From the NCBI RefSeq assembly GCF_000338875.1, contig NZ_AOMO01000016.1, positions 153,651 through 217,650 on the forward strand: 64,000 nt of DNA. Reading direction: 5' to 3'. This document shows positions 50,461-62,643 of this stretch, in pieces. Position 1 is the stretch's first letter. The number at the start of each line of letters is the position of its first letter. The notes under the pieces are model-generated. The model had not been told where the DNA came from. It did not search any database and worked only from the letters and a program-made list of their open reading frames with translations. The stretch is from Vibrio mimicus CAIM 602. Lineage in GTDB: Bacteria; Pseudomonadota; Gammaproteobacteria; Enterobacterales; Vibrionaceae. Made by a program: the position numbers and the translations under genes.

Positions 50461-53400
50461 TTAAGCTTGGCTAGCTTTTACACGCGCATGCAGCTCTTGC
50501 ACTGAAGTGACCGATGCTTTGGCATCTGCTGTGTGTGCCATACAAGTAGCAAACGCAGCATTCAGTGTCGTGGTGTAGTTCACTTTGTGTGACAGAGCAC
50601 CACGGCGCAGCACTTTTGAGTCTTCAATCGCTTGACGGCCAGAAGCCGTGTTCACAATGTAGGTGTACTCGTGGTTCTTGATACGGTCCAGAATGTGTGG
50701 ACGACCTTCATGCACTTTGTTGACCAGACGTGGGTTGATGCCCGCTTCACCCAGAATCACCGCTGTACCATGAGTGGCATCCAACTGGTAACCCAGTTTC
50801 ACCAGCTTAGAGGCCAGATCCACAACACGTTGTTTGTCACCTTCACGCACCGAAAGCAACGCACGGCCACCTTCTGGGTAAACAGAGCCACTACCCAATT
50901 CTGCTTTGGCGTACGCTTCAGCAAACGTCGCACCCACCCCCATCACTTCGCCAGTTGAGCGCATTTCAGGGCCAAGCAGTGGGTCAACACCTGGGAATTT
51001 GTTGAATGGCAGAACCACTTCCTTCACTGAGTAGTAAGGTGGAATGATCTCTTTAGTGAAGCCTTGTTGCTCCAGAGTTTGTCCAACCATCACTCGCGCA
51101 GCGATTTTCGCCAGCGGTGCACCTGTTGCTTTTGATACAAACGGTACAGTACGCGCGGCACGTGGGTTCACTTCAATCAGGTAAACTTCGTTGTCTTTCA
51201 CCGCAAACTGAATGTTCATCAAACCACGAACACCCAATTCAAATGCCAGCTTCTCAACTTGCTCACGCATCTTGTCTTGGATTTCTTGGCTCAAGGTATA
51301 AGCTGGCAGAGAACAGGCTGAGTCACCTGAGTGAACACCTGCTTGTTCGATGTGCTCCATGATGCCGCCAATCACGACACGCTCACCGTCACAAATCGCA
51401 TCCACATCCACTTCGGTGGCGTCATCAAGGAAGCGATCCAGCAGAACTGGCGATTCATTCGATACGCTCACCGCTTCGTTGAAGTAACGACGCAGATCTT
51501 GCTCATCGTACACAATCTCCATCGCACGACCACCCAGAACATAAGATGGACGAACCACGAGTGGGAAACCGATTTCACGCGACTTCTCAATCGCTTGCTC
51601 GATAGCTGTTACGGTTGCGTTGTCTGGCTGTTTGAGGCCTAAACGCTGTACCGCTTGTTGGAAACGTTCACGGTCTTCAGCGCGGTCAATCGCATCTGGG
51701 CTAGTACCAATCACAGGTACGCCAGCCGCTTCAAGAGCGCGAGCCAATTTCAGTGGAGTTTGACCGCCGTACTGAACGATAACGCCTTTTGGCTTTTCAA
51801 CACGCACGATAGCGAGCACATCTTCCAGAGTCACAGGCTCAAAGTAGAGGCGATCTGAGGTGTCGTAGTCGGTTGATACGGTTTCTGGGTTACAGTTGAC
51901 CATGATGGTTTCGTAACCATCTTCACGCAGGGCTAGAGCTGCGTGTACACAGCAGTAGTCAAACTCAATACCTTGACCGATACGGTTTGGACCACCGCCC
52001 AGAACCATGATCTTGTCTTTGTCAGTCGGATTGGCTTCACACTCTTCATCATAAGTGGAGTACATGTAAGCCGTATCTGACTTAAATTCTGCCGCACAGG
52101 TATCCACACGCTTGTAAACTGGATGGATGTTGTATTGGTCACGCAGACGACGGATTTCGTTTTCGCTTACACCCAGCAGTTTTGACAGACGTGCATCAGA
52201 GAAGCCTTTACGCTTCATCTTACGCAGTACGTCTTGGTTCAAGCCAGCAAAGCCACCAGCTTTCACTTCTGCTTCTAGCTTCACCAGTTCTTCGATTTGC
52301 ACCAGGAACCAGCGATCAATGTTGGTCAGGTTAAATACGCCATCAACAGACATACCCGCACGGAATGCGTCAGCGATGTACCAAATACGCTCTGCGCCTG
52401 CTTCTTTCAGCTCATAACGAATTTTGGTCAGTGCGTCAGGCGCATCCAGATCCACTTTCTCATCCAGACCAGCAGCACCCACTTCCAAGCCACGCAGTGC
52501 TTTTTGCAGTGATTCTTGTTGGTTTCGACCAATCGCCATCACTTCCCCCACCGACTTCATTTGTGTGGTCAGGCGGTCATTCGCACCGGCGAATTTTTCG
52601 AAGTTGAAACGAGGAATCTTAGTTACCACGTAGTCGATGGTTGGTTCGAACGATGCTGGCGTTGCGCCGCCCGTGATGTCGTTCATTAACTCATCCAGTG
52701 TGAAACCCACTGCCAGTTTGGCCGCCACTTTCGCAATTGGGAAACCTGTTGCTTTTGAAGCCAACGCAGAAGAGCGAGATACACGTGGGTTCATCTCGAT
52801 GATCACCATGCGACCATCTTTCGGGTTGATACCAAACTGAACGTTTGAACCGCCGGTTTCTACGCCGATTTCACGCAGTACCGCCAAAGAAGCGTTACGC
52901 ATGATTTGGTATTCTTTGTCAGTCAGCGTTTGCGCTGGAGCCACTGTGATCGAGTCACCAGTGTGGATGCCCATTGGGTCAAAGTTTTCAATTGCACAGA
53001 CGATGATGCAGTTGTCGTTCTTATCACGCACCACTTCCATCTCATACTCTTTCCAACCAATCAGCGATTCGTCGATCAGCAGTTCATTGGTCGGTGAAAG
53101 ATCCAGACCGCGAGTACAGATTTCTTCAAACTCTTCACGGTTGTAAGCAATACCGCCGCCACTGCCGCCCATAGTGAAAGAAGGACGGATGATACATGGA
53201 AAACCCACCATATCGAGGACTTTGTACGCTTCTTCCATGCTTTTCGCAGTATCAGCGCGAGGACACTCCAGACCGATTGATTTCATCGCTTTATCAAAGC
53301 GTGAGCGGTCTTCAGCTTTGTCAATCGCGTCGGCGGTTGCGCCGATCATTTCCACGCCAAACTCGGCCAATACGCCATGTTTTTCCAGTGCCAGTGCACA

Positions 53401-53691
53401 GTTCAGCGCTGTCTGGCCACCCATGGTTGGCAAAATCGCATCTGGACGCTCTTTTTCGATGATTTTACGCACCACTTCCCAGTGGATTGGCTCGATGTAA
53501 GTCGCATCAGCCATTTCTGGGTCAGTCATGATGGTGGCGGGGTTTGAGTTAACCAGAATAACGCGGTAACCCTCTTCGCGCAGGGCTTTACACGCTTGCG
53601 CGCCTGAGTAGTCAAACTCACAAGCCTGACCGATAACAATTGGACCCGCACCTAGGATAAGGATGCTTTGAATGTCAGTACGTTTTGGCAT
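50461..53691 (-). CDS. carB: Carbamoyl-phosphate synthase large subunit CarB
   Basis: Uses bicarbonate, ammonia from CarA and two ATP to make carbamoyl phosphate for arginine and pyrimidines. The 1076 residues (E. coli 1073) contain two homologous halves, each an ATP-grasp domain ([17 protein letters not shown] and [17 protein letters not shown]), then an MGS-like C-terminal domain (about 935-1076) that binds allosteric effectors UMP and ornithine in E. coli. Start [22 protein letters not shown] is the family start. It follows carA by 16 bp in one operon. Confidence 0.98.
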   Translation of the reverse strand: MPKRTDIQSILILGAGPIVIGQACEFDYSGAQACKALREEGYRVILVNSNPATIMTDPEMADATYIEPIHWEVVRKIIEKERPDAILPTMGGQTALNCALALEKHGVLAEFGVEMIGATADAIDKAEDRSRFDKAMKSIGLECPRADTAKSMEEAYKVLDMVGFPCIIRPSFTMGGSGGGIAYNREEFEEICTRGLDLSPTNELLIDESLIGWKEYEMEVVRDKNDNCIIVCAIENFDPMGIHTGDSITVAPAQTLTDKEYQIMRNASLAVLREIGVETGGSNVQFGINPKDGRMVIIEMNPRVSRSSALASKATGFPIAKVAAKLAVGFTLDELMNDITGGATPASFEPTIDYVVTKIPRFNFEKFAGANDRLTTQMKSVGEVMAIGRNQQESLQKALRGLEVGAAGLDEKVDLDAPDALTKIRYELKEAGAERIWYIADAFRAGMSVDGVFNLTNIDRWFLVQIEELVKLEAEVKAGGFAGLNQDVLRKMKRKGFSDARLSKLLGVSENEIRRLRDQYNIHPVYKRVDTCAAEFKSDTAYMYSTYDEECEANPTDKDKIMVLGGGPNRIGQGIEFDYCCVHAALALREDGYETIMVNCNPETVSTDYDTSDRLYFEPVTLEDVLAIVRVEKPKGVIVQYGGQTPLKLARALEAAGVPVIGTSPDAIDRAEDRERFQQAVQRLGLKQPDNATVTAIEQAIEKSREIGFPLVVRPSYVLGGRAMEIVYDEQDLRRYFNEAVSVSNESPVLLDRFLDDATEVDVDAICDGERVVIGGIMEHIEQAGVHSGDSACSLPAYTLSQEIQDKMREQVEKLAFELGVRGLMNIQFAVKDNEVYLIEVNPRAARTVPFVSKATGAPLAKIAARVMVGQTLEQQGFTKEIIPPYYSVKEVVLPFNKFPGVDPLLGPEMRSTGEVMGVGATFAEAYAKAELGSGSVYPEGGRALLSVREGDKQRVVDLASKLVKLGYQLDATHGTAVILGEAGINPRLVNKVHEGRPHILDRIKNHEYTYIVNTASGRQAIEDSKVLRRGALSHKVNYTTTLNAAFATCMAHTADAKASVTSVQELHARVKASQA

Positions 53692-53707
53692 TATCTACTA
53701 CTCCAAA

Positions 53708-54847
53708 TTAAGCGCGGAATTGTTTAATCAGTTCAATAAAGTGGTCAAACAGCGGTGCTGCATCGTGTGGACCAGGGCTCGCTTCTGGGTGACCTTGGAA
53801 GCTGAATGCCGGTTTGTCCGTACGATGAATCCCTTGCAGTGAACCATCAAACAGCGATTTGTGGGTTGCACGCAGGTTGTCAGGCAGAGTCGCTTCATCG
53901 GCCGCAAAACCGTGGTTTTGCGAGGTGATCATCACCACACCGCGATCCAAATCTTTCACCGGGTGGTTAGCACCATGGTGGCCGAACTTCATTTTTACTG
54001 TTTTCGCGCCGGAGGCGAGCGCCAGAATTTGGTGACCTAAGCAGATGCCAAATACAGGAATGTTTTTCTCAAGGAAAACGCGCGTTGCTTCAATCGCATA
54101 GGTACATGGTTCTGGGTCACCTGGGCCATTTGATAGAAACACGCCATCAGGATTGAGAGCCAACACTTCTTCTGCGGAGGTTTGCGCTGGAACCACGGTT
54201 AAACGGCAGCCACGATCCACCAACATACGTAGGATGTTACGCTTTGCACCGAAATCGTAAGCCACAACATGGTAAGGCAGATCGCAGTCTGCTTTCGCTT
54301 CAGGCAGGCCGCCTTCCAGCGTCCATGAACCTTGTTTCCATTGGTAAGCTTCTTGAGTCGTTACCACTTTCGCCAGATCCATGCCTTTCAGGCCAGGGAA
54401 CTCCTTCGCTTTCGCTAGGGCTAATGCTTCATCCAGTTTATCGCCTGCCATGATGCAGCCGTTTTGTGCGCCTTTCTCACGCAAGATACGAGTCAATTTA
54501 CGGGTATCAATATCAGCAATGCCGACAATATTTTGTGATTTGAGGTAATCAGAAAGGGATTTTTCACAGCGGAAGTTAGAAGCGATAAGAGGGAGATCGC
54601 GAATCACAAGGCCTTGAGCATGAATCGCTGTGGATTCTTCGTCTTCGGAGTTGGTTCCGGTATTGCCAATGTGAGGATAAGTAAGAGTAACGATTTGCTG
54701 GGAATAAGAAGGATCAGTGAGGATTTCTTGGTACCCCGTCATCGAGGTATTGAAAACGACTTCACCAACGGAAATACCATCTGCCCCGATGGACACTCCG
54801 CGGAACACTGTCCCATCTTCCAGGACTAACAGTGCTGATTTACTCAA
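53708..54847 (-). CDS. carA: Carbamoyl-phosphate synthase small (glutaminase) subunit CarA
   Basis: Hydrolyses glutamine and channels ammonia to CarB. The 379-residue protein has the N-terminal domain [20 protein letters not shown] and the class I glutaminase triad: Cys in FGICLGHQ near residue 270, then His and Glu in [11 protein letters not shown] near 353. The initiation codon is TTG at 54847 with strong GGAGGTTGTC upstream. E. coli carA is also known to start with UUG. Tandem ARG boxes lie directly in front, so arginine repression is expected. Confidence 0.98.
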   Translation of the reverse strand: MSKSALLVLEDGTVFRGVSIGADGISVGEVVFNTSMTGYQEILTDPSYSQQIVTLTYPHIGNTGTNSEDEESTAIHAQGLVIRDLPLIASNFRCEKSLSDYLKSQNIVGIADIDTRKLTRILREKGAQNGCIMAGDKLDEALALAKAKEFPGLKGMDLAKVVTTQEAYQWKQGSWTLEGGLPEAKADCDLPYHVVAYDFGAKRNILRMLVDRGCRLTVVPAQTSAEEVLALNPDGVFLSNGPGDPEPCTYAIEATRVFLEKNIPVFGICLGHQILALASGAKTVKMKFGHHGANHPVKDLDRGVVMITSQNHGFAADEATLPDNLRATHKSLFDGSLQGIHRTDKPAFSFQGHPEASPGPHDAAPLFDHFIELIKQFRA

Positions 54848-54855
54848 GACAACCT

Positions 54856-54894
54856 CCAGAATAAAAATGCATAAAAAATAAATTATTTTGCAAA
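54856..54894 (-). promoter_or_regulatory. Tandem ARG boxes (ArgR operator) before carA
   Basis: On the minus strand TGCAT-TTTT-ATTCT (54858-54871) matches the TGAAT-W4-ATTCA core at 8 of 10 positions. TGCAA-AATA-ATTTA (54879-54892) matches at 7 of 10. The two are exactly 21 bp apart, the standard spacing for two 18-bp boxes with a 3-bp gap. They abut the carA ribosome site. Confidence 0.75.
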
Positions 54895-55290
54895 TTCGTC
54901 TTCCTACTAGCCGCTAAACCATGCATTAGGATGCTATAGACAAATTGGCGATATTCTAGAGACGTGAATTAAGCCTGTCAACACAAGCCTAAAAAATTAA
55001 TTTATCTTTACGAGAGTCTGATGAATTTATTCATCAAAAGCATCAAAAACACATCTTTATCTGGGCATTAAACCCTATTAATACCCCATTCAATGAGAAT
55101 GATGGTTTTACGATCTGAAATAAGTGACAAAAAAACAACCAATCACAAAGCAAACGTTAACGGGTCAACTTTGCATTAAAAAATAACAGTTACAACTAAA
55201 AACAAAGGAAAAAACCACAAAAGAATAAGAAAACCAATCTAAAAAGTGGGGTATGGCAGAAGGAAAATTTTGGAGTGCATTTCGATGATA
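54895..55290 (-). promoter_or_regulatory. AT-rich carA upstream region
   Basis: About 400 bp without a gene. It includes a perfect 16-bp palindrome GATGAATTTATTCATC (55020-55035). This resembles an ARG box with a 2-base rather than 4-base centre, or an operator for another regulator. A pyrimidine-responsive upstream promoter, as in E. coli carAB, may lie here, but I cannot place its start. Confidence 0.5.
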
Positions 55291-55316
55291 AAAAAAACGC
55301 CAGCTGTTCGCTGGCG
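55291..55316 (-). terminator. Intrinsic terminator of dapB
   Basis: CGCCAGC / GCTGGCG with a 5-base loop and a long T run on the minus strand. It lies 14 bp beyond the dapB stop. Confidence 0.93.
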
Positions 55317-55329
55317 CATAATTATGTAT

Positions 55330-56193
<864 letters not shown>

Positions 56194-56253
56194 CTACCAA
56201 CTATCTTCCACTCTGGCTAGCCTGACAACTTTACCGAGCGAGGAAAAATCCAC

Positions 56254-56652
56254 TTAACCAAACTGAGCAATGACTTGATGCAGTACAGGTTCATTCGCTT
56301 CAGGAAAACGGTAGTTGGCTAAATCCGCAATCTTCACCCAACACCCTTGCTGTCCTTCACGGCCATGTGGTTGATTTTCAAAAGCGGTGACCAAAATAAA
56401 ATCAAAGCTCAGCGATTTATCCGTGTAGTCATAATCAAAGTGTTGGAATGGCTGTTGTTCAGTCACCACAATACCTACCTCTTCATCCAACTCACGAGCC
56501 ATCGCTTGCTCTATGCTTTCACCCGCTTCAACTTTACCGCCAGGAAACTCCCAAAATCCCCCTTTGTGGAGATGATCAGGACGTTTCGTGATGAAAATTT
56601 CGCTCTGGTCTGGATTAAAGATGATCCCTGCAACAATGTGGATACGTTTCAA
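56254..56652 (-). CDS. mutT: 8-oxo-dGTP diphosphatase MutT
   Basis: Sanitises the nucleotide pool by hydrolysing 8-oxo-dGTP, preventing A:T to C:G changes. The 132-residue Nudix protein has the full Nudix box GGKVEAGESIEQAMARELDEEVGI at about 37-60, and matches E. coli MutT in length (129). The start is TTG at 56652 (MKRIHIVAG), 8 bases after GGAG. It follows secA as in E. coli, but a strong terminator separates the two, so mutT may depend on read-through or a promoter in the gap. Confidence 0.96.
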   Translation of the reverse strand: MKRIHIVAGIIFNPDQSEIFITKRPDHLHKGGFWEFPGGKVEAGESIEQAMARELDEEVGIVVTEQQPFQHFDYDYTDKSLSFDFILVTAFENQPHGREGQQGCWVKIADLANYRFPEANEPVLHQVIAQFG

Positions 56653-56696
56653 GGTATAGCTCCTGTGTATCTGGCTGACTTAAATTTCAGTTGTAA

Positions 56697-56721
56697 AAAG
56701 AGTCGCCGTAGCGACTCTTTT
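56697..56721. terminator. Terminator between secA and mutT
   Basis: AAAGAGTCGC / GCGACTCTTT with a 4-base loop and A/T tails on both sides, 22 bp after the secA stop. Confidence 0.88.
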
Positions 56722-56742
56722 ATTTAGTAAGGTGAAACAGGT

Positions 56743-59454
56743 TTAGTTAATTTGCCCGTGACACTGTTTGTATTTTTTACCGCTACCGCATGGGCAAGGT
56801 TCGTTACGACCCACTTTGCGCTCATCACGCACCATAGGTTGATTCGATTCCTCTTGCTCAGATTCATCAGCACTCGCGTGTTGCGCTTGTGCATGGCGAG
56901 CCGCCTCTTCAGCTTGAGCTCGGCGTTGAGCTTCCATGCGCTCAACTTCCTCTTGCTGCTGAACACGTACTTTTGACAATACAGTGATCACATCTGATTT
57001 CAGCGATTCGAGCAGATCTTCAAACAGTTCAAACGACTCGCGCTTGTATTCTTGTTTTGGGTTCTTCTGCGCGTAACCGCGTAGATGAATACCTTGACGC
57101 AAGTGATCCATCGCCGCCAGATGCTCTTTCCACAACGTATCAAGCGTTTGCAACATAACGGACTTTTCAAAATTACGCATGACCGCAGGGCTAACCGCTT
57201 GCTCTTTGGCTTTGTAAATTTCAACCGCTTGCTCGATGATGCGATCACGCAGTGCTTCTTCGTACAGCTTATTGTCTGCATCCAGCCAAGATTGGATCGG
57301 CAGAGTAAGATCGAAATCGTTCTTCAGACGATCTTCCAGCCCTTTGATGTCCCACATATCTTCAAGAGATTGCGGCGGAATGTATTCATCCATCACTGCA
57401 TTCAGTACATCTTCACGGTTTTGCGCGATCATGTCACTGATGTCATCCGCACCCATCAACTCGTCACGCAGCTCGTAAACGACTTTACGTTGGTCGTTCG
57501 CCACATCATCGTATTCCAGCAGTTGCTTGCGAATATCGAAGTTGCGACCTTCCACTTTGCGCTGCGCTTTTTCGATCGAGCGAGAAAGCATTTTTGATTC
57601 AATCGCTTCGCCTTCATCCATACCACTTTGGATCAAAGCCGCCATACGGTCGGAAGTAAAAATACGCAGTAAGGTATCTTCCATTGAGAGGTAGAAACGT
57701 GAAGAACCCGCATCACCTTGACGGCCAGAACGACCACGTAACTGGTTATCGATACGGCGAGATTCGTGACGCTCAGTACCAATGATGTGTAGGCCGCCAG
57801 CTTGCAACACTTGATCGTGTACTTGCTTCCATTCAGCTTTAATCTCATTGATCTGGTCTTGGGTCGGGGTTTCCAACTTCTCAACTTTGGCTTGCCAGCT
57901 ACCACCCAGCACGATGTCCGTACCACGACCCGCCATGTTGGTTGCGATAGTCACAGCACCTGGTTTACCTGCTTCGGCAACAATTTCCGCTTCTTTTTCG
58001 TGGAACTTCGCGTTCAGCACATTGTGTTTGATACCCGCCTTTTTCAGCGCGTTTGACAATAGCTCAGATTTTTCAATCGAAACCGTACCAACCAGTACTG
58101 GTTGACCTTTTTCGACACGTTGTTTGATATCTTCAATGATCGCAGCAAACTTCTCAGCTTCAGAACGATACACCACATCCGGCATATCGTTACGCACCAT
58201 AGGTTTGTTGGTTGGGATAACTACAGTTTCTAAACCATAGATTTGCTGGAATTCGAACGCTTCAGTATCAGCCGTACCTGTCATACCAGACAGTTTTTCA
58301 TACAGACGGAAGTAGTTTTGGAAAGTGATTGATGCCAGAGTTTGGTTTTCGTTCTGGATCTTCACTCCTTCCTTCGCTTCTACAGCTTGGTGCAAACCGT
58401 CAGACCAACGGCGCCCCGGCATGGTACGACCCGTGTGTTCATCAACGATCACCACTTCACCATCAGGAGTGACGATGTAATCTACGTTCTTTTCAAACAG
58501 AACATGAGCACGTAATGCCGCGTTAACGTGGTGCAGCAAGCTAATGTTAGCCGGAGAGTAAAGTGTATCCCCCTCTTGCATCATGCCATTTTTCACTAGC
58601 AGCTCTTCAACAAACTCTTGACCCGTTTCGGTCAGATGCACCTGCTTAGATTTTTCATCAACGGTAAAGTGACCGTCACCGCGATACTCTTCTGAATCTT
58701 CTTTGTCTTGCTTCTGCAATTGTGGGATCAGTTTATTGATACGGATGTAGAGATCAGAACTGTCTTCAGCAGGACCAGAGATAATCAGTGGGGTACGTGC
58801 TTCATCGATTAAGATTGAGTCCACTTCATCGACCACTGCGAAGAAGCGAGCACGCTGAACACGATCTTCCGGGCGGAACGCCATGTTATCGCGCAAGTAG
58901 TCAAAACCAAATTCGTTGTTGGTTCCGTAAAGAATATCCGCTTGGTAAGCCTCTTTTTTAGCAGGCTGCGGCATATTAGGAATGTTCACACCAACCGTCA
59001 TGCCTAAGAATTCGAACAGCGGGCGGTTAGTCTCAGCGTCACGTTTAGCCAAGTAATCGTTAACCGTTACAATGTGCACGCCTTTACCTGGTAGAGCATT
59101 CAGATAGGCGGCCAGCGTTGCCGTTAAGGTTTTACCTTCACCCGTACGCATCTCAGCAATTTGGCCACCATGCAGAACCATACCACCAATCAGCTGCACA
59201 TCGAAATGGCGCATGCCAAACACACGCTTAGAAGCCTCACGAACCGTTGCGAACGCTTCTGGTAGAAGTTGATCAAGATTTTCACCTTGTTCAATACGTT
59301 GACGGAATTCTACTGTTTTGGCTTTTAGCTCTTCATCAGAGAGGGCTTCAAAGGCAGGTTCGTAGTTATTAATCTCTTTTACAATCTTGCGTAAACGGCG
59401 CAGTGTGCGGTCATTGCGACTGCCAATCACCTTTGTCAGTAGCTTAGTTATCAT
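56743..59454 (-). CDS. secA: Protein translocase ATPase SecA
   Basis: Drives pre-proteins through SecYEG at the inner membrane. The 903-residue protein (E. coli 901) has Walker A MRTGEGKT near residue 104, [19 protein letters not shown] (DEAD motif), the second nucleotide-binding fold with [13 protein letters not shown] and [16 protein letters not shown], and a C-terminal linker ending in the zinc motif [14 protein letters not shown] for SecB/lipid contact. ATG at 59454 ([18 protein letters not shown]) is the family start. The upstream 354 bp carry no secM-like arrest gene that I can find. Confidence 0.98.
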   Translation of the reverse strand: MITKLLTKVIGSRNDRTLRRLRKIVKEINNYEPAFEALSDEELKAKTVEFRQRIEQGENLDQLLPEAFATVREASKRVFGMRHFDVQLIGGMVLHGGQIAEMRTGEGKTLTATLAAYLNALPGKGVHIVTVNDYLAKRDAETNRPLFEFLGMTVGVNIPNMPQPAKKEAYQADILYGTNNEFGFDYLRDNMAFRPEDRVQRARFFAVVDEVDSILIDEARTPLIISGPAEDSSDLYIRINKLIPQLQKQDKEDSEEYRGDGHFTVDEKSKQVHLTETGQEFVEELLVKNGMMQEGDTLYSPANISLLHHVNAALRAHVLFEKNVDYIVTPDGEVVIVDEHTGRTMPGRRWSDGLHQAVEAKEGVKIQNENQTLASITFQNYFRLYEKLSGMTGTADTEAFEFQQIYGLETVVIPTNKPMVRNDMPDVVYRSEAEKFAAIIEDIKQRVEKGQPVLVGTVSIEKSELLSNALKKAGIKHNVLNAKFHEKEAEIVAEAGKPGAVTIATNMAGRGTDIVLGGSWQAKVEKLETPTQDQINEIKAEWKQVHDQVLQAGGLHIIGTERHESRRIDNQLRGRSGRQGDAGSSRFYLSMEDTLLRIFTSDRMAALIQSGMDEGEAIESKMLSRSIEKAQRKVEGRNFDIRKQLLEYDDVANDQRKVVYELRDELMGADDISDMIAQNREDVLNAVMDEYIPPQSLEDMWDIKGLEDRLKNDFDLTLPIQSWLDADNKLYEEALRDRIIEQAVEIYKAKEQAVSPAVMRNFEKSVMLQTLDTLWKEHLAAMDHLRQGIHLRGYAQKNPKQEYKRESFELFEDLLESLKSDVITVLSKVRVQQQEEVERMEAQRRAQAEEAARHAQAQHASADESEQEESNQPMVRDERKVGRNEPCPCGSGKKYKQCHGQIN

Positions 59455-59808
59455 TTGTTGTGAATCTCTCTGTGCTAAATCGCTGTCTATCGACCTTGGA
59501 ATGTCTTTAGTCTCTACCTATTTTCCACTAAGGATACTGAGATAAGTCATCTGTGTGAGATATTGTGATGACAGCGTTTATTTTCAAGGCACGCGGTTAA
59601 TTAAGTGCTGCCTAGTTTAAGGAATTTTTGTCTCAACAACCAAGGTTCTCTATGATTTGTTGAATACGAGCTTGCGGTTTTGTGCACTAAGCCCAATGTT
59701 TACAAGGTTTCAGCTGTATTTCACTTCGCTGCTGCAATCTAAGATGTACGTTTCGATGTGCTAAGAAGCGCGCTAGAATAGCGGCAACCCCAATCAAAGG
59801 AGAGTCCG
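59455..59808. other. secA-dciA divergent intergenic region
   Basis: 354 bp holding the divergent promoters of secA and dciA. I searched both strands for a SecM-like arrest peptide and saw only frames of about a dozen codons. No operator was recognised. CAAAGGAGAG before 59809 is the dciA ribosome site. Confidence 0.6.
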
Positions 59809-60282
59809 ATGCGTGATCATCGCCCCACCGCTACAGATGAATTGATTCAGGCATCCAAACTCAAGCAGATCCAAGAACATGCCAAAGCCATTTTGCTGAT
59901 CAACCGTCAATTACAAGAAATGCTGCCTAAAGGCTTAAAAACACAAGTGCGTGCGGCTAATGTGCGAGGCGGGAATTTGGTTCTTGAAGCGGCAAGTGCC
60001 GCAATCAAGATGAAAGTGGATTATGAGCGCTTACACTTGCTGTCAAAACTTAGACAAAACGGATTTGGTAATTTGATCAGTATCGAAGTGCGAGTCAATC
60101 CAGAGCTGTATCGACAAACCAAAGAGCATGCTGGTGAGACTCCTGTGGCAAACCCTCGCCCACCTTTATCCGAAAATGCCGCTCATGTGCTGCTAGCGAT
60201 TGCCGATCACGCTTCAGATAAGGTGAAAAAACGTCTGCAGAGCTTAGCCCGTTTAGCCAAAGCTAATCAGAAAGACGATTGA
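59809..60282 (+). CDS. dciA: DnaB helicase loader DciA (DUF721)
   Basis: A 157-residue DUF721 protein. The N-terminal KH-like domain (about 20-110) includes LLINRQLQEMLPKGLKTQVRAANVRGGNLVLEA. A basic, probably flexible C-terminal tail follows (VKKRLQSLARLAKANQKDD). DciA is the ancestral loader of the replicative helicase in bacteria lacking DnaC, and the V. cholerae protein is a studied example. GGAGAG lies upstream. It occupies the lpxC-secA interval where E. coli has secM, but on the opposite strand, convergent with lpxC. Confidence 0.93.
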   Translation: MRDHRPTATDELIQASKLKQIQEHAKAILLINRQLQEMLPKGLKTQVRAANVRGGNLVLEAASAAIKMKVDYERLHLLSKLRQNGFGNLISIEVRVNPELYRQTKEHAGETPVANPRPPLSENAAHVLLAIADHASDKVKKRLQSLARLAKANQKDD

Positions 60283-60348
60283 AAGAGTTGGACTTGCCCG
60301 ACGTATCTGTTAGATGGCAATGAGCAGCTATACGTATTTTCAAGAAAA

Positions 60349-60378
60349 AATAAAGCCAGACTTAAGTCTGGCTTTATT
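60349..60378. terminator. Bidirectional terminator between dciA and lpxC
   Basis: A perfect 30-bp palindrome, AATAAAGCCAGACTT / AAGTCTGGCTTTATT, with A- and T-rich tails on both strands. Confidence 0.93.
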
Positions 60379-60401
60379 ATGATTGTTCTTTATGGGTTTG
60401 C

Positions 60402-61319
60402 TTACGCAAGTACCATATTTGGCTCAGCAAACGCAACGGGTGAACCCACTTCTTCTTCGAAGGTTGCCCATTCCCATGCTTCTTGGTCTGCCAATACCGC
60501 ACGCAGTAGCTGGTTGTTCAGACCATGACCTGATTTGTAGGCACGGAATTCACCAACAATGGCATGGCCTGCCATGTATAGATCACCAATCGCATCAAGC
60601 ACTTTGTGAGTCACAAATTCGTTATCGAAACGCAACCCTTCTTCGTTGAGGATACGGTAATCATCCAAAACGATCGCGCAATCAAAGCTGCCGCCTAAGC
60701 AGAGGTTTTGTGATTGCAGATACTCGATATCACGCATGAAACCGAAAGTACGTGCACGAGAGATTTCTTTCACAAAGCCTTGTGAAGAAAAATCGAATAC
60801 TAAGCGTTGATCATCACCATCAATCGCAGGGTGATTAAATTCGATTTCGAAATCCATGCGAAAGCCGTTGAATGGAACAAACTCAGCCCATTTGTCACCG
60901 TCTTCAATACGCACTGGTTTCTTAATACGGATGAAACGTTTTGGTGCATTCAGCGTTTCAATACCTGCTTGTTGCAGCAAATAAACAAACGGACTTGCAC
61001 TGCCATCCATAATTGGGATTTCAGGTGCATCCACTTCGATAATTGCGTTATCGATACCCATGCCGGCTAAAGCGGCATTAAGGTGTTCAACCGTTGAAAT
61101 ACGCACACCTTGGTCATTCACCAAAGCGGTGCAGAGCATTGTGTCACGCACAGAAGCCGGATCGGCAGGGAAATCAACCGGTGGGTTGACGTCAGTACGG
61201 CGATATACAATCCCCGTATTGGCTGCGGCCGGGCGAAGAGTCAGCGTAACTTTACGACCAGAGTGTAAGCCCACCCCAGTTGTTTTCACTATTTCTTTCA
61301 GAGTACGTTGTCTGATCAT
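60402..61319 (-). CDS. lpxC: UDP-3-O-acyl-N-acetylglucosamine deacetylase LpxC
   Basis: Zinc-dependent committed step of lipid A synthesis. The 305 residues equal E. coli LpxC. Zinc ligands lie in [10 protein letters not shown] (His79) and [15 protein letters not shown] (His238, Asp242), and the catalytic Glu78 is in the first motif. Start ATG at 61319 ([20 protein letters not shown]) matches the family. It lies downstream of ftsZ at the end of the division cluster, as in E. coli, with 97 bp between. Confidence 0.98.
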   Translation of the reverse strand: MIRQRTLKEIVKTTGVGLHSGRKVTLTLRPAAANTGIVYRRTDVNPPVDFPADPASVRDTMLCTALVNDQGVRISTVEHLNAALAGMGIDNAIIEVDAPEIPIMDGSASPFVYLLQQAGIETLNAPKRFIRIKKPVRIEDGDKWAEFVPFNGFRMDFEIEFNHPAIDGDDQRLVFDFSSQGFVKEISRARTFGFMRDIEYLQSQNLCLGGSFDCAIVLDDYRILNEEGLRFDNEFVTHKVLDAIGDLYMAGHAIVGEFRAYKSGHGLNNQLLRAVLADQEAWEWATFEEEVGSPVAFAEPNMVLA

Positions 61320-61416
61320 CTAGTTGCCTCGATTTTTTTAGCCACAATGCACGGTCGGCACAACACCGACCGACATCCTACCAGAATTTTGAACACTGTC
61401 AAATTGTGCTGATATT

Positions 61417-62613
61417 TTAGTCAGCTTGACGTCTCAGGAAAGCAGGAATATCTAAATATCCGCTCTCTTTTTCTGGCTTTGGCGCGACACTCTGACTTGC
61501 CGAAGAGTGTGATGGCGCTGCTGCTGGCTGAGTTTTGACTTCAACTCTTTCATGCAAAGGCTGTGCCGCCTTCTCTTCAACACGAGCAGCTACTGGTGCT
61601 GATACCGCTGCAACTTTAGCTTTACCACCCGCTACTAGCGTAATATCAGGCTTCTTCTCGTTGCCGATCCCCGTAGCTACCACTGTTACGCGGATTTCGT
61701 CTGCCATATCTGGATCCAACGAAGTACCGATAACAACGGTCGCATTGTCAGAAGCAAATGCTTTAACAGTATTGCCGACAGTTTCAAATTCATCCAGTCG
61801 CATATCCAAACCTGCAGTAATGTTCACAAGAACACCACGAGCACCAGCCAGATCAATGTCTTCCAGCAGCGGACTTGAAATCGCCATTTCAGCAGCTTCT
61901 TCCGCGCGGTCTTCACCTCTTGCAACACCGCTACCCATCATGGCATGACCCATTTCCGACATCACAGTGCGTACGTCCGCAAAGTCGACGTTAATCATGC
62001 CCGGGCGAGTAATCAGTTCAGCGATGCCTTGCACTGCATTTTTAAGTACGTTGTTCGCGCTCGCAAAGGCTTCCAGTAACGTGATACCACGCCCCAACAC
62101 TTTGAGCAGTTTTTCGTTTGGAATAGTGATCAGTGAATCAACATGCTTTGACAGCTCTTCAATTCCCTGTTCAGCAAAAGCCAGACGCTTTTTACCTTCA
62201 AAGCTGAAAGGTTTGGTTACCACAGCAACCGTCAGAATGCCCAGTTCTTTTGCCACTTCGGCAATCACTGGTGCAGCTCCGGTTCCTGTACCGCCACCCA
62301 TACCTGCTGCGATAAACACCATATCGGCACCAGTCAGGAATTCTTTAATGCGTTCTTTATCTTCTAGTGCTGCATCACGACCCACTTGTGGGTTAGCTCC
62401 GGCTCCTAGACCTTTGGTGATATTGCCACCAATTTGAATAACAGTACCAACGCTTGTCTTGCGCAGTGCCTGTGCATCGGTATTGATACTGATGAATTCC
62501 ACACCCTCGATGGATTCACGCACCATGTGTTCAACGGCGTTACCGCCGCCACCACCCACTCCAACGACTTTGATTACCGCGTCGTCAGACATTTCCATCA
62601 TCGGTTCAAACAT
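61417..62613 (-). CDS. ftsZ: Cell division GTPase FtsZ
   Basis: Tubulin-like GTPase that forms the division ring. The 398-residue protein starts [18 protein letters not shown]. The GTP-binding signature [13 protein letters not shown] is near residue 104, with [16 protein letters not shown] and [15 protein letters not shown] beyond it. A variable Ala/Pro/Gln-rich linker (about 320-380) precedes the conserved C-terminal peptide [13 protein letters not shown], which binds FtsA and ZipA. GGAG precedes the ATG; 30 bp separate it from ftsA. Confidence 0.99.
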   Translation of the reverse strand: MFEPMMEMSDDAVIKVVGVGGGGGNAVEHMVRESIEGVEFISINTDAQALRKTSVGTVIQIGGNITKGLGAGANPQVGRDAALEDKERIKEFLTGADMVFIAAGMGGGTGTGAAPVIAEVAKELGILTVAVVTKPFSFEGKKRLAFAEQGIEELSKHVDSLITIPNEKLLKVLGRGITLLEAFASANNVLKNAVQGIAELITRPGMINVDFADVRTVMSEMGHAMMGSGVARGEDRAEEAAEMAISSPLLEDIDLAGARGVLVNITAGLDMRLDEFETVGNTVKAFASDNATVVIGTSLDPDMADEIRVTVVATGIGNEKKPDITLVAGGKAKVAAVSAPVAARVEEKAAQPLHERVEVKTQPAAAPSHSSASQSVAPKPEKESGYLDIPAFLRRQAD

Positions 62614-62643
62614 GTGTTATCTCCGTTTTTCCTGTCTCTCAGG

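Noticed and set aside
57085..57597. 170-residue frame antisense to secA
   Set aside because: Shadow of secA codon use; no independent evidence.
59455..59808. SecM-like arrest peptide upstream of secA
   Set aside because: Only frames of about a dozen codons on the minus strand; no signal peptide or stall motif.
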